In this document: positions 41,699 to 52,984 of the stretch, one piece after another | Numbering within the stretch: the stretch's first letter is position 1 | Layout of the letters: each line of letters starts with the position of its first letter | NCBI GenBank assembly: GCA_901472455.1 | Contig: LR590464.1 | Coordinates: 2,418,001-2,482,000 of the forward strand | Direction: 5' to 3' | Length of the DNA stretch: 64,000 bases | Origin: Leclercia adecarboxylata | GTDB taxonomy: Bacteria > Pseudomonadota > Gammaproteobacteria > Enterobacterales > Enterobacteriaceae | Program-made: the position numbers and the translations under genes | The notes under the pieces: generated by a model | Databases searched by the model: none | Told to the model about the DNA's origin: nothing | What the model saw: only the letters and a program-made list of their open reading frames with translations

Positions 41699-43665
41699 TT
41701 AGCTGCTTTTGCGCTTCGGCAGCGTTTTCAGCAGATCGTCAGGGCTGACGGAGGCCACAATGCTGCCCGGCTGTGGCATTTTGAGGATGTGGTTTTTCAT
41801 CTTGCCGATTACGTGCATTTCGCAGGGACGACAATCAAATTTCAGGGTTAACACCTCATCGCCGTTCACCAGCTGCATCGGCGTGGCCTTCCAGCTCTTG
41901 ATGCTGCCTTTAGCCTGCTTCGGACAGAGGTTAAAGGCAAAGCGCAGGCAGTGCTTGGTGATCATCACCGGTACGTCGCCCTTCTCTTCGTGTGCTTCAT
42001 AAGCAGCATCGATCAGCTCAACGCCATAGCGCTGATAAAACGCCCTCGCCTTGTGGTTGTAGACGTTCGCCAGGAACGAGAGATGCGTATCCGGGTAGAC
42101 CGGCGGCGGTACAGAGACGGCTTTGCGGCTGCCGCGCGGGTAATTTGCCAGACGGGCTTCGTCGAGCATGTCGGCGGTTTCACGACGGAACTGGTTCAAC
42201 AGACTGTTCGGCACAAACAGCGCGCCAGGTAGGTTGACCTGAATATCCCGGGCGTAATAGATGGTCTGGCCCAGTTTGGCGATGCCGTCCTTGAGGTTGT
42301 TGAGCGCTTTTTCGGCGTTGTTCGCCACCTCAAATTGCCCGTCCAGAGTGTGAGTCACGCTGGTGCCATCTTCACTGGTCATGGTGAGGATCAGCTGCTC
42401 TTCCCAACCACCCAGCTCGATATCCACCGCGATACGACGCTCGCTGGAGGTTTTCAGCAGCGCCTGCTGCCAGTTATGGTCGAGGTTGCGGTTCAGCGCG
42501 GCATGCGGACGCGCTTTATACAGGTCAGCAGGCATTTCGTTCGGCCAGACGCGATAACGGTTTTCAGCGGTTTTCTCTACCGTATTGGCGCGGAATCCCA
42601 CCACTTCACGTTTGATCATCACATTCAGGCCATCGCCATTGGCCAGCGGTTCGGTCACTTCAACATCGAGGTAATCTTTCGCCACCTTCAGCACCTCGCC
42701 CACCGGCAGGCCGATAAATTTCGGTGAATCGAACGCGCCAATGTCGTCTTTACGCGCATTCACGAAGTAGTCAGTGCTGCCGCGATGGAAAGTCTTGTCG
42801 GTGGAGGGAATAAAGAAGTGCTCGGTGCGGCCGGCAGAGCTGCGCGCCAGACCGCCGCGATCCTCAATGATGGCATCGAGCATCTGACGGTAATGGGCGG
42901 TGATGTTCTTCACGTAGCTCATGTCTTTGTAACGTCCTTCAATTTTGAAGGATTGCACGCCCGCGTCGATCAGTGCCCCCAGGTTGGCCGTCTGGTCGTT
43001 GTCTTTCATCCGACAGAAGGTGTTTTTCGAAAGCGACCACGCGCCCCTGATCGTCTTTCAGCGTATACGGCAGACGGCAGGCCTGTGAGCAGTCGCCGCG
43101 GTTGGCACTGCGCCCGGTCTGAGCATGGGAGATATTGCACTGGCCGGAATAGGCCACGCACAGGGCACCGTGGATAAAGAATTCGATGGTGGCATCGGTG
43201 GCCTGCCGAATGTCGCGGATCTGGTTGAGATTCAGCTCGCGCGCCAGCACGATCTGGGTGAAACCGGCATCCGAGAGGAACTTCGCTTTCTCCACGCTGC
43301 GGATATCGCACTGGGTACTGGCGTGCAGCTCAATCGGTGGGATATCCATCTCAAGCACACCCATATCCTGCACGATCAGCGCATCGACGCCGGTCTGATA
43401 CAGGTCAGTGATCAGACGCTGCGCAGGCTCCAGTTCATCATCATGAAGAATGGTGTTCAGGGTCACAAACCACCTTCGCCCCGAAACGGTGGGCGAATGG
43501 CACCAGTTCAGCGATATCGCGCAGGCTGTTGCTGGCATTATGGCGGGCGCCAAAACCAGGTCCGCCGATATAGACCGCGTCGGCACCATGAAGGATCGCT
43601 TCACGGGCAATGGCGGCGTCACGAGCCGGGCTTAAGAGTTCAAGATGATGGGATGGCAGGCGCAT
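41699..43665 (-). CDS. rlhA: 23S rRNA 5-hydroxycytidine synthase RlhA
   Basis: About 655 residues, matching E. coli RlhA (YdcP, 653). It is a U32-peptidase-family protein that hydroxylates C2501 of 23S rRNA. The N-terminal barrel starts ELLSPARDAAIAREAILHGA; the Cys-containing segment CVAYSGQCNISHAQTGRSAN is the U32 signature and likely holds an iron-sulfur cluster with later Cys. Shifts near 43015 and 43466 break the frame. It ends next to yncJ. Confidence 0.94.
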
Positions 43666-43745
43666 ACTTCGTCGTTATCCGTTATGGTCAAAATGGCGGC
43701 TATTGTAGTCAGAAGTATGGGCTAACGGAACTGTTTTGCGCGCCT

Positions 43746-44272
43746 TTAGCGGGGATAATGGATAAGCGAGTGAAAGTGCACCGGCTGGCCGCTGCTGTTG
43801 CGGTAGGCGTGGGGTTTATCCCCGGCAAACGCAGGCCGGTATCAGGGAAAAGCGTCTGCCAGGTACCGTCGATCTGCATCTCCAGTTCGCCGCTGATCAC
43901 CACCACATGCTCAATCACGCCGGTTTCGTGTGGCGTGGATTCACTGAGTGCGCCCGGTGCGAGGGTAATCGAAAAGTGGTCGTACTTAAGTGCCTCATCC
44001 CAGGGGAACAGGGGTTTAACCACCATCGCCTGCTGCTGCGGGTCAAAAACCGGCGGGTTCTCGGCATCAGGGGTGATAAAGGTGGAGAATGGCACGTTTA
44101 GCCCGGTGGCGATTTTCCACAGCGTCGACACTGTCGGGCTGGATTCATTACGTTCCACCTGGCCGAGCATCGCTTTCGATACCCCGGTCTCCTCTGCCAG
44201 CTTCGACAAACTCCAGCCGCGTGCCTGACGCAGCGTTTTCAGTGTGATGGCAAGATGTTGTGTGATGTCCAT
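43746..44272 (-). CDS. sutR: SutR, XRE-cupin regulator of sulfur utilisation
   Basis: About 175 residues, matching E. coli SutR (YdcN). The helix-turn-helix is SLSKLAEETGVSKAMLGQVE and the cupin has HETGVIEHVVVISGELEM. One missing or extra base near 43825 changes the C-terminus; the second frame gives the family ending VHFHSLIHYPR at TAA 43746-43748. It is divergent from ydcO and separated from it by a pair of repeated CTATAG-like sites. Confidence 0.92.
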
Positions 44273-44307
44273 GGTCCCTCCCGTTGCCGCGAGTGTACCA
44301 CTTGTAT

Positions 44308-44320
44308 GCTATAGCGCACA
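44308..44320. promoter_or_regulatory. Putative SutR site, copy 1
   Basis: GCTATAGCGCACA, directly repeated with two mismatches at 44338-44350, 30 bases on (about three helical turns), in the divergent sutR-ydcO promoter region. Confidence 0.55.
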
Positions 44321-44337
44321 GTGATACATTTTCGGCT

Positions 44338-44350
44338 GTTATAACGCACA
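44338..44350. promoter_or_regulatory. Putative SutR site, copy 2
   Basis: GTTATAACGCACA, 11 bases upstream of the ydcO ATG. Both copies contain an 8-base palindrome (GCTATAGC or GTTATAAC). Confidence 0.55.
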
Positions 44351-44361
44351 ACGGAGTTCCC

Positions 44362-45530
44362 ATGCGTCCCTCCACGATCGCTTTTCCCACTCTGCTTTCA
44401 GGTTTCGTTGCCGTACTGGTGGGCTATGCCAGCTCCGCCGCTATCATATGGCAGGCCGCGTCGGCGGCAGGTGCAACGGCACCACAGATTGCAGGCTGGA
44501 TGACATCGCTCGGGATCGGTATGGGGATCAGCACCCTGGCGCTGTCGTGGTGGTATAAAGCGCCGGTACTTACCGCCTGGTCAACGCCCGGCGCTGCCCT
44601 GCTGGCCACCAGCTTACAGGGGGTCACGTTGTCCGAAACCATCGGCATCTTTATTTTTGCCAATGCCCTGATTCTGATCTGCGGCGTGAGTGGCCTGTTT
44701 GCCCGGCTGATGAAGATCATTCCCCATTCGCTGGCGGCGGCGATGCTTGCAGGCGTTCTGTTACGCTTCGGCCTGCAGGCGTTTAGCAATCTGGAGGGGC
44801 ATCTGCTGCTGTGCGGTAGTATGCTACTGGCATGGCTTGCTGACCAAAGCCTTCGCGCCACGTTATGCCATCGTTGCAACCCTGCTGGTGGGCGGTGTGG
44901 TGGCAGCACTAAAAGGTGACGTTGTCACGGAAAAGTTAACGCTCGCCGTAGTGATGCCGGAATTTATCGCCCCGACCTTCACGCTTACGACGCCTGGTGA
45001 GTATCGGTCTGCCCTTCTTCCTGGTCACCATGGCCTCGCAGAATGCACCGGGGTTCGCCACCCTTAAAGCCTCCGGTTATCCTGTGGCCGTCTCGCCGCT
45101 GATTGTCTTCACCGGCGGGCTGGCGCTGCTGTTATCGCCGTTTGGGGTCTATTCCATCTGCATCGCGGCGATCACGGCAGCCATCTGTCAAAGCCCGGAT
45201 GCGCACCCGGATGCCAGTAAACGCTGGCTGGCTGCGGCGGCGGCAGGGGTTTTTTATCTGTTGGCAGGCATTTTCGGCGGCTCCATCAGCGGGTTGATGG
45301 CGGCCCTGCCGTTAAGCTGGATCCAGACCTTAGCAGGGCTGGCGTTACTGGGGACCATCGGTGGCAGCCTGCATCAGGCACTGCACAATGAGGCCGAACG
45401 CGATGCCGCGATTGTGACGTTTTTGCTTACCGCCAGCGGGGCTACGCTTTGCCGGGATCGGTTCGGCGTTCTGGGGATTAGTGGCGGGCGGGTCTGCTAC
45501 GCCCTGCTGTCACGCACCCGACGCGCGTAG
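44362..45530 (+). CDS. ydcO: YdcO, BenE-family membrane transporter, frameshifted
   Basis: About 389 residues of a benzoate:H+ symporter-family protein. The start LLSGFVAVLVGYASSAAIIW and the central FFLVTMASQNAPGFATLKA are typical; about 11 or 12 helices are present. E. coli YdcO is under SutR control. Shifts near 44835, 44995 and 45450-45490 break the raw frame. Its end overlaps the convergent AraC gene by about 20 bases. Confidence 0.9.
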
Positions 45531-46381
45531 CTGAGACGGCGTCAGCCCGGTGGCGGCGCGAAAGCGGTTACTGAAATGGCTGGCGGAGCTGAACCCGCAG
45601 GCCAGGGCGATTTCGGTCAACGGCTTGCCGGTATGCCGCACCAGACTTTTAGCCTTCTCCATCCGGCGCTGCATCACGTACTGATGCGGGCCATCTGCAT
45701 CGACTGACGGAACATGCGGGCAAAATGAAACTCGCTCAGGCTTGCCTGCGCCGCCAGATCCGCCAGCGTTAACGGCTGGGCCAGATTCTCCTCAATAAAC
45801 CCCAGCACGTTACGCAGCACGAACGGCGACAGGCCGCCCGTTACCGTTGGCAGCGTCCACTGCACGTTGCTGTAATGCTGCACCAGATGAGTCAGAAGCA
45901 GCGTCGAAGCGGTGCTCAGCGTCAGCTGGTTGGCCGACTGCTGCCAGTCGCAGCCGAGGATAAAATGGCGGTACAGGGCGGTAATGCTGGCATCGTCACC
46001 AAACAGGTTTTCGTCCAGGGTAAAGCTGTACGGGCTTTTGTCCCAGATCTGCTCGCCGACGTGACGCAGATGCGCATCGGTACAGTAGAGGTGGATAAAC
46101 GACAGGTCGTCGCGGATATCCCAGGTGGACTCGCTCTCTTTAGGCATCAGGCAGAAACGGTCCGGGCCGCCGCCGTTTTTCCAGCCCGCAGAGGTTTTGT
46201 GATAGCTCTCATAGCCGTCGGCAATGTAGAGGCTCAGGGTATGGTGATCGCAATATTGCGTAATGGTGTCGCGTTTATTTGACCAGGCCGCCAGTTGGAT
46301 CCCCGAATTCAGCGCCACGGCATTGTGCAGCACCGCTTTATGTTTGCGCAGATTTTCAAAGGCACCGTACATCTCAGCCAT
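45510..46381 (-). CDS. AraC-family transcriptional regulator, one frameshift
   Basis: About 290 residues. An N-terminal cupin-like sensing domain is followed by two AraC helix-turn-helix units: LTLADLAAQASLSEFHFARM and, across a shift near 45690, LTEIALACGFSSASHFSNRF. It is divergent from the EamA transporter gene, which is its likely target. The ATG at 46381 was chosen because the upstream codons lack family resemblance. Confidence 0.87.
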
Positions 46382-46568
46382 AACGACTCCACACCCTGAT
46401 GAATAAGAATTAATAAGTCTAAAAAGATCTGCCATTCAGTACCAGCCCTGTCGCCTCTCCCCCGGGAAAAAAGCGCAAGAATATGCAAGTCCGCCGCAAG
46501 TCTGTGAAAGAAGGCCACTCTTCCTGACGCCATACTACCCCCAGACTTTGCTGATAAGAGAAAAAACG

Positions 46569-47465
46569 ATGAATGCATTACTGTATGCGCTGGTGGTGGT
46601 GATCTGGGGAACCACATGGATTGCCATCTTCCTCCAACAGGGGCCGGTGCCTGCGCCGGTCTCGATTTTCTGGCGCTTTGCCGCCGCCACCGCCGCCATC
46701 ATGACGGTGCTGCTGATCCTGCGCCGCTTGCGCCCGTTGGCCTTTCGCGACCATCTGTTTTGCATCCTGCAAGGCTGCTGCGTCTTCTGCTTTAACTTCT
46801 GGTGCTTCTATACCGCGGCGGCCCATATCAACACCGGCCTAGAATCGGTAATTTTTTCGATGGCGGTGCTGTATAACGCCCTGAACAGCTTCCTCTTCTT
46901 TGGCCAGCGTCCTCCTGCGCGCTTTTATCTGGCGGCGGCGCTGGGGCTGCTCGGTATTATTACCCTGTTCTGGAACGACCTGTTAGCCAGCGGCTGGAGC
47001 ACCTGTCTGCTGTTCGGCATTGCCCTCTCAGCGCTGGGTACTTACGGCTTCTCGCTGGGGAATATGATCAGCCTGCGCCACCAGCGTAACGGGCTGGAAA
47101 CCATGACCACCAATGCCTGGGCAATGCTCTACGGCACCCTGGTGATGGGGGCAATTGCGCTGATCCGCGGAGATGACTTTACGCCGGTCTGGTCGGTGAG
47201 CTACATGGGCGCCCTGCTCTATCTGGCGCTGTTTGGCTCGGTGATTGCCTTTGGTGCTTACTTCACGCTTGTCGGGCGTATCGGCGCGGGCAAAGCGGCG
47301 TATAGCACCCTGCTGTTCCCGCTGGTGGCGCTCTCATTCTCGACGGTGTACGAGGGGTACGTGTGGCACAGTAATGGAATTGCGGGGCTGCTGCTGATAT
47401 TAACCGGGAATCTGGTGATGTTCGCCCGCCCGGAAAACTGGTTTAGACGGCTGCGCACGGCATAA
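46569..47465 (+). CDS. EamA/DMT-family exporter
   Basis: 298 residues, intact, with ten hydrophobic helices in two EamA halves (LYALVVVIWGTTWIAIFLQQ at the start, AAYSTLLFPLVALSFSTVYE near the end). ATG 46569 begins MNALLYAL and follows a weak ribosome site. Such proteins export amino acids or metabolites; substrate unknown. Position opposite an AraC regulator suggests inducible expression. Confidence 0.87.
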   Translation: MNALLYALVVVIWGTTWIAIFLQQGPVPAPVSIFWRFAAATAAIMTVLLILRRLRPLAFRDHLFCILQGCCVFCFNFWCFYTAAAHINTGLESVIFSMAVLYNALNSFLFFGQRPPARFYLAAALGLLGIITLFWNDLLASGWSTCLLFGIALSALGTYGFSLGNMISLRHQRNGLETMTTNAWAMLYGTLVMGAIALIRGDDFTPVWSVSYMGALLYLALFGSVIAFGAYFTLVGRIGAGKAAYSTLLFPLVALSFSTVYEGYVWHSNGIAGLLLILTGNLVMFARPENWFRRLRTA

Positions 47466-47495
47466 AAAAAACCGGCCTGTGGAATACAGGCCGGT
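47464..47495. terminator. Terminator between EamA gene and DUF3313 gene
   Basis: ACCGGCCTGT / ACAGGCCGGT, a perfect 10-bp stem with GGAAT loop. A seven-base A-run on the left gives a T-run for minus-strand transcription, so it mainly serves the lipoprotein gene. Confidence 0.88.
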
Positions 47496-47502
47496 CCCGA
47501 TA

Positions 47503-48183
47503 TTATTTTGCTGCGGTTTTATGAACATCAAACATGGTGGCATCGGCCGCCATATCATCAACAACCTGCTTCAGGGTAGCGAAGGTCATTGGCGTAGTTT
47601 CGTTACTCAGCTCTTTACCTTCACCCTTACGTACCACTTTAATGACTGCTTATTGGTCTTAGCGTCGATCAGCTCGCCCTTCAAAGAAGAGGTGGTATCC
47701 ATGGTTCCGGTGCCCGGGTTGCCATCTGCGTGCCTGCCACGACCAGCGCAACAGGAACCACTTCATAGAATTGCAGGCCTTCCTTTCTGCGAACTCCACA
47801 CCGGTGATCGCGCCACGGAAAATCAGGCTGCGTTGACCAGGCGTTGTCACAATCGGCTTACGCTGGCCGATAGCGGTTTTCATTTTGGTGTTGGTGTAGT
47901 TTAACAATTCATCCAGAGTGCGTTGACCAATCTGGGTGGTTGGCTTTGGCGCGGGATAATACGTGATATTGTTCCAGATAATGCTGTCGTAGTTTGCTTC
48001 GTTATAAGACGGGTCAACCCAACGCAGCGTGGGTTTACCTGATGCAGACGTCGTTTCTTGTAGCCCTGAGTAGTCTTTTAAAAAGCCTGAATATTGATCA
48101 GGCGCAGCCACTTTTGACGCGCAGCCCGCGAGAAGCAACAGACCGGAAAGCGCGGCAACTTTAAATAAAGTATTAGTACGCAT
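47503..48183 (-). CDS. DUF3313 lipoprotein, frameshifted
   Basis: About 226 residues. The signal ends in the lipobox LLLLAGC with the acylated Cys near residue 19. The mature part (PDQYSGFLKDYSGLQET, then RQRTLDELLNYTN-like) matches DUF3313 proteins of the outer membrane periphery. Shifts near 47645, 47730 and 47795 break the C-terminal half; the joined frame ends DATMFDVHKTAAK. Function unknown. Confidence 0.82.
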
Positions 48184-48282
48184 GATGGGTGTTTCCATGT
48201 GAAGTGCAAATATGCAATTGAAGTTATAGCAAAAGTTGGCTGAAAAAAAAGTGACTAAAAATGATGAAATTGTCGCAAAGAG

Positions 48283-48312
48283 AAAAAAAATTGCCCGCCA
48301 AAATGGCGGGCA
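48283..48312 (-). terminator. Rho-independent terminator of the 48324 binding protein gene
   Basis: On the minus strand TGCCCGCC-ATTTT-GGCGGGCA is followed by a long T tract, 12 bases after the stop. Confidence 0.92.
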
Positions 48313-48323
48313 GAATCAAACGC

Positions 48324-49916
48324 TTATTTTATATCCACCTGCCAGAATAAGTGTTTACCGAAGGGATCTATTTCGTAACCCGTTACCTCTTTACGCACCG
48401 GCTCGAATATTGTGGAGTGCGCGATCATCACCGCAGGCATTTGATCGTGCATCATTTGCTGTGCCTGCTGATATAACGCCACGCGTTTATCGTGATCGGT
48501 AATAGATTTAGCTTCAGCAATAATTTTGTCGAATGGTTGATAACACCATTTCGCGGAATTCGATCCCCCATTGGCCGACGTACAGGTAAAGAGCGGGCCA
48601 AAGAAGTTATCCGGGTCGCCCGTTGCCGTCGTCCAGCCCATCAGCGCCGCCTGATGCTCACCGCCCTTCACCCGTTTGAGATATTCCCCCCACTCGTAGG
48701 TGACGACTTTGGTCTTCACGCCAATTTTTGCCCAATCGGCCTGGATCATTTCGGCCATCCGTTTGGCATTGGGGTTATAGGGCCGCTGCACCGGCATGGC
48801 CCACAGGTCGATGGTCATCCCGTTGGCAAATCCGGCCTCTTTCAGCAAGGCTTTGGCTTTATCAGGATCGTAATCGTAGTCCTTCAGGGTGCTTTCTGCG
48901 CTCCAGACACCCGGCGGCAGCAGGTTTTTGGCGGCGGTACCCGTGCCCTGGAAGACAGCATCAATAATGGCCGGTTTGTTAATCGCCATCGCCAGCGCCT
49001 GGCGCACTTTGACATTATCCAGCGGCGCTTTTTGCGTATTAAACGCCAGGAAACCGGTGTTCAGCCCCGCCTTGCTCATCAGGTTGATGTCTTTGTTTTC
49101 CTTCATCCGCGGCAGATCGGCGGGGTTTGGGAACGGCATCACCTGGCACTCGTTTTTCTCCAGCTTGGCGAGACGCACCGAGGCATCCGGGACGATGGTG
49201 AACACCAGCCGATCCAGCTTCGCTTTGCCCTGCCAGTACTCCGGGAAGGCGGTATAGAGGATGCGCGAGTCCTTCTGGTACTTCGCCAGTTTGAACGGCC
49301 CGGTGCCGATCGGCTCCATATCGACCTTCTCCGGGGTACCGGCTTTCAGCATCGCGTCGGCATATTCCGCTGACAGGATCGAGGCGAAATACCAGCCCAG
49401 GTCGGCAACGAACGGCGCTTCCGGGTGAGCCAGGGTGAAGCGAACCGTATGGTCGTCCACTTTATCAATAGCCGTGATCAACTTACCAAACTCGAGGCTC
49501 TCAAAATTGGAGTAGTTACCGTTTGAGACGTTGTGATACGGATGGTTGGCGTCTTTCTGGCGCATAAACGAGAAGATCACATCGTCGGCGTTAAAGTCTC
49601 GCGTTGGCGTGAAGAGTTTGTTGCTCTGGAACTTGACCCCCTTGCGCAGATGGAAGGTATAGACCTTACCATCCTCGCTGACGTCCCAGCTTTCGGCCAG
49701 GCTCGGCACCAGGTCGGTCGTGCCCGGGGTAAAATCCACCAGCCGGTTATAAATCGGTACGGCGCTGGCATCCACGCTGGTGCCCGAGGTATAGAGTTGC
49801 GGGTTAAAGTTCTCCGGCGATCCTTCCGAACAATAGACCAGCGTTTTCGCGGCAACGGTGGAACTGACCGTCAGCGCGGCTACGGTCAGAGCCAACGTTG
49901 TGAGGTTGCTTTTCAT
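48324..49916 (-). CDS. Periplasmic dipeptide-type ABC binding protein (family 5)
   Basis: 530 residues, intact, with a signal peptide (TTLALTVAALTVSSTVAA). DppA-like: the mature start is KTLVYCSEGSPENFNPQ, and the SBP_bac_5 signature spans FHLRKGVKFQSNKLFTPTRD. It resembles the binding protein at 15728-17327, and both lack permease genes nearby. It is divergent from a peptidase T gene 114 bases away, which suggests coordinated peptide capture and hydrolysis. Confidence 0.92.
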   Translation of the reverse strand: MKSNLTTLALTVAALTVSSTVAAKTLVYCSEGSPENFNPQLYTSGTSVDASAVPIYNRLVDFTPGTTDLVPSLAESWDVSEDGKVYTFHLRKGVKFQSNKLFTPTRDFNADDVIFSFMRQKDANHPYHNVSNGNYSNFESLEFGKLITAIDKVDDHTVRFTLAHPEAPFVADLGWYFASILSAEYADAMLKAGTPEKVDMEPIGTGPFKLAKYQKDSRILYTAFPEYWQGKAKLDRLVFTIVPDASVRLAKLEKNECQVMPFPNPADLPRMKENKDINLMSKAGLNTGFLAFNTQKAPLDNVKVRQALAMAINKPAIIDAVFQGTGTAAKNLLPPGVWSAESTLKDYDYDPDKAKALLKEAGFANGMTIDLWAMPVQRPYNPNAKRMAEMIQADWAKIGVKTKVVTYEWGEYLKRVKGGEHQAALMGWTTATGDPDNFFGPLFTCTSANGGSNSAKWCYQPFDKIIAEAKSITDHDKRVALYQQAQQMMHDQMPAVMIAHSTIFEPVRKEVTGYEIDPFGKHLFWQVDIK

Positions 49917-50030
49917 CGCGTTTTCCTGTCTTTTAATTTGACGGCTAATGAATTTTTGTCGTGCCAAACCATAAATAACATTAAAGTGATTTTGCAAACA
50001 CCTGATAACTCAAATAAAGAAGGATCCACC

Positions 50031-51260
50031 ATGGCTTCAGCACTCGCCAGACAATTAACCCAACGCTTCTTCCGCTACCTGGCCATCACCAGCCAGAGCG
50101 ATCCGAAGGTGAAAACCCTGCCCTCCACACCCGGCCAACACGAGATGGCCCGGGCGCTGGCCATGGAGCTGCAAACGCTGGGTCTGGACGATATTGTGAT
50201 CGACGAATTTGCCACCGTCACTGCGGTCAAAAAAGGGAATGTCCCCGGTGCGCCGAGGATCGGTTTTATCACCCATATCGATACCGTCGACGTCGGATTG
50301 TCACCGGATATTTATCCACAGATCCTCACCTTTACGGGAGATGATCTCTGCCTCAACGCCGAAAAAGATATCTGGCTGCGGGTCAGCGAGCACCCGGAAA
50401 TTCTGGCCTACCCTGGCGAAGAGATCATCTTCAGCGATGGCACCAGCGTGCTGGGGGCCGATAACAAATCGGCGGTGACCGTGGTGATGACGCTGCTTGA
50501 GAACCTCACCGCAGAGCATCAGCATGGCGATATCGTGGTGGCGTTTGTGCCTGACGAAGAGATCGGTCTGTGTGGCGCGAAGGCCCTGGATCTGGCCCGT
50601 TTTGACGTCGATTTTGCCTGGACCATCGACTGCTGCGAGCTAGGGGAGATTGTTTACGAGAACTTCAACGCGGCGGCGGCGGAAATTCGCTTTACCGGCG
50701 TGACGGCGCACCCGATGTCCGCCAAAGGGGTTCTGGTAAACCCGCTGCTGATGGCGACCGACTACATCAGCCACTTCGATCGCCTGCAAACCCCGGAGCA
50801 TACCGAAGGCCGCGAAGGCTACATCTGGTTTAACGGCATCCAGGCCGGGCAAAACGAGGCGGTGCTAAAGGCCAATATTCGTGATTTCGATCGCGACAGC
50901 TTTGCCGCCCGGAAAGCACAAATTGGCGAGGTCGCGGAGAAGATCGCCGCCCAGCACCCTACGGCGAAGGTAAGCTGGCATATCGAAGATACCTACAGCA
51001 ACATCAGCAACGCGGTGGGAGAAGATCGTCGCGCTATCGACCTGATGTTCGAGGCGATGGAAAGTTTAGGCATCACGCCAAAACCGACCCCGATGCGCGG
51101 CGGCACCGACGGCGCGGCGCTCTCGGCGAAAGGACTGTTGACCCCGAACTTCTTCACTGGCGCTCATAACTTCCACTCGAAGTTTGAGTTTTTACCGCTG
51201 AAATCGTTCGAGGCTTCGTACAATACGGCGCTGCAGCTCTGTTTGCTGGCGGCGCGTTAA
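50031..51260 (+). CDS. pepT: Peptidase T (M20 tripeptidase) homolog
   Basis: 409 residues, intact. Metal ligands and catalytic residues of the M20 family are present: His and Asp in GFITHIDTVD, Asp in LGADNKSA, Glu pair in VPDEEIGLCG, and the late FFTGAHNFHSKFEF. PepT removes N-terminal residues from tripeptides in the cytosol. ATG 50031 follows AAGAAGGA. The long open frame continuing upstream of it is antisense to the binding protein gene and is not coding. This may be a second peptidase T in the genome. Confidence 0.92.
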   Translation: MASALARQLTQRFFRYLAITSQSDPKVKTLPSTPGQHEMARALAMELQTLGLDDIVIDEFATVTAVKKGNVPGAPRIGFITHIDTVDVGLSPDIYPQILTFTGDDLCLNAEKDIWLRVSEHPEILAYPGEEIIFSDGTSVLGADNKSAVTVVMTLLENLTAEHQHGDIVVAFVPDEEIGLCGAKALDLARFDVDFAWTIDCCELGEIVYENFNAAAAEIRFTGVTAHPMSAKGVLVNPLLMATDYISHFDRLQTPEHTEGREGYIWFNGIQAGQNEAVLKANIRDFDRDSFAARKAQIGEVAEKIAAQHPTAKVSWHIEDTYSNISNAVGEDRRAIDLMFEAMESLGITPKPTPMRGGTDGAALSAKGLLTPNFFTGAHNFHSKFEFLPLKSFEASYNTALQLCLLAAR

Positions 51261-51326
51261 GCCGGATGGCGGATTCGCCTTGTTCGGTGCGGCCGGGTGC
51301 CCTCAACCACCCCTCTCCCACAGGGG
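51258..51326. repeat. REP-type palindrome and interspersed element after pepT
   Basis: AGCCGGATGGCGG and GCGGCCGGGTGCC form a REP-like pair directly after the pepT stop. CCCCTCTCCCACAGGGGGG-type sequence follows and marks the left edge of the AT-rich island. Confidence 0.65.
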
Positions 51327-51518
51327 GGAATATCAAAACAATTGAACAAAGACCGGGGTAATTTAAGTAAATAAGGTTGTTGGGTTCATTTTGTTTTTAG
51401 CCCTTGCATGAGTTAGTTTTGCTCATTACGCTATAGTTTAAGAAACACAGTTTTTTGAACTAGTTTTTGAACTTGAACTGCGAATAAGTATGCACTCATT
51501 ATGCAAAGTAAATGAATA

Positions 51519-52821
51519 ATGAAAATCAACTTTACTACGAAAGCAATTGAGAATTTGTCCCCTAAAGCTGCCGCTTACATAGCTTATCATGCAAGCGGCG
51601 AACGAGGCACAGGACGGGGTCGGGGTGCGCGTCTATCTATCTGGACGTAAAACATTCGTCTATCGCCATTATGTAGGGGAAAACTACAAAATTTCAGACG
51701 CCAGGTGAATACCCGGTAAATGTCTATCAGTAGCGCACTTGAGAAGTTCGAAAGCCTTTCTTCATGTTCGGATGTGATCAAAGTTACTAAAACAAGCGGT
51801 ACGCTTGCAGAACTGTTTGGGGGGTCACAAAACCGATTTTATTGCTTCTGGTAAACGCACATACCACCATTATAAAACTCTGCGCTCAACAATCGCAGCA
51901 AGCGGTCTGCTGCCGTAAACAACAATTGCGAAAAAAAATCTCTTCAAATGATGTAAGGTCAGTACTCAATTACGTTTATCAACACACACAAAAGCGAGCC
52001 TGGGTTTAACCAGATCCGTTCATATATGCATACTCTTTTCGCATTCGGCGTTAAGTGCGACAAGTCACCGCTGATGGATAAGCCTGATATTGTGTTTGAT
52101 ATTCCGTTTAAGCCTGTCTCTGCATTACCAGTACTCATGGTTAGCGAGGAAGAACAATATATTGGTGAACGTTTCCTGAGTTTCGATGAACTGGCCCTGC
52201 TACTCAGAATAACTAACGAACATTTCTTTAATGCTGACGTTGCTGTACTTATTCAGCTAATCTTTTTTTGTGGGCGGTCAGCGTCCTTATGAGATTATGG
52301 CCCGACCAAAGAAATACTATGATAAGAAAAACTGTATCCTTTCTGTGCCACCATCAATATCAAAAACAAAAAATGGTATCACTTTTATTCTTTGCGAAAC
52401 AGCAAAATAATTAATAGACCTGATGATTTCACGATATCCAAACCATGAGTATTTGTTCCCTAACCGGAATTATGAGGAAAAACTATCCAAATGGGAAAAA
52501 AAGTAGCTACTGGGTAAGCTGGATGAAGATTCCGTTGCCCCTAGAAAATTTATGCATAGCAATTTACTTTCGGATAATATTAAGCGCTTTTGTGAGAAAA
52601 AGGGTGCTAATTCATTGTATTCCAAGATTTTCGCCGCACCTTTAAAACATTTGGGCGGACAATTGAAAATAATATAAAGAAATTCGTGACAGAATTCAGC
52701 ACCATGCTTTACATGACGTGTCATCTGTCCACTATGACAGATATGATTTATAACGAGGGAAAAGCTGGAAGCATTTTTGAAATGGGAAAATAAGCTGAAA
52801 GAAATAATGGACAACAATTAA
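51519..52821 (+). CDS. Tyrosine recombinase (phage-type integrase), broken by several indels
   Basis: About 430 residues if joined. The N-terminal arm-binding part begins MKINFTTKAIENLSPKAA and continues VGVRVYLSGRKTFVYRHY. The catalytic domain shows QRPYEIM with the first Arg, RRTFKT with the second Arg, and ALHDVSSVHYDRYD with the nucleophile Tyr. The end KLEAFLKWENKLKEIMDNN is typical of P4/lambdoid-type integrases. At least six indels interrupt it, and some apparent stops may be real. It sits at the left end of the island. Confidence 0.8.
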
Positions 52822-52984
52822 TTATATATAACATTCACCAGCTTTATTGTTTAAAGCCACCTATCTATCTAATTAATATTAAGGTGGCTTTTTTTAAATA
52901 TTTCCAGGAATTGAGAGCGCGATCACTTTGAACAAAGCAAAAACGTATAAGATGATCAACGCATCCAATTACAGGAAAATATTT

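Noticed and set aside
43125..44228. 367-codon plus-strand ORF
   Set aside because: It is antisense to rlhA and sutR, both recognisable over their full lengths.
49533..50030. N-terminal extension of the pepT frame by 166 codons
   Set aside because: It lies antisense to the binding protein gene, and PepT proteins start at the Met at 50031 behind a good ribosome site.
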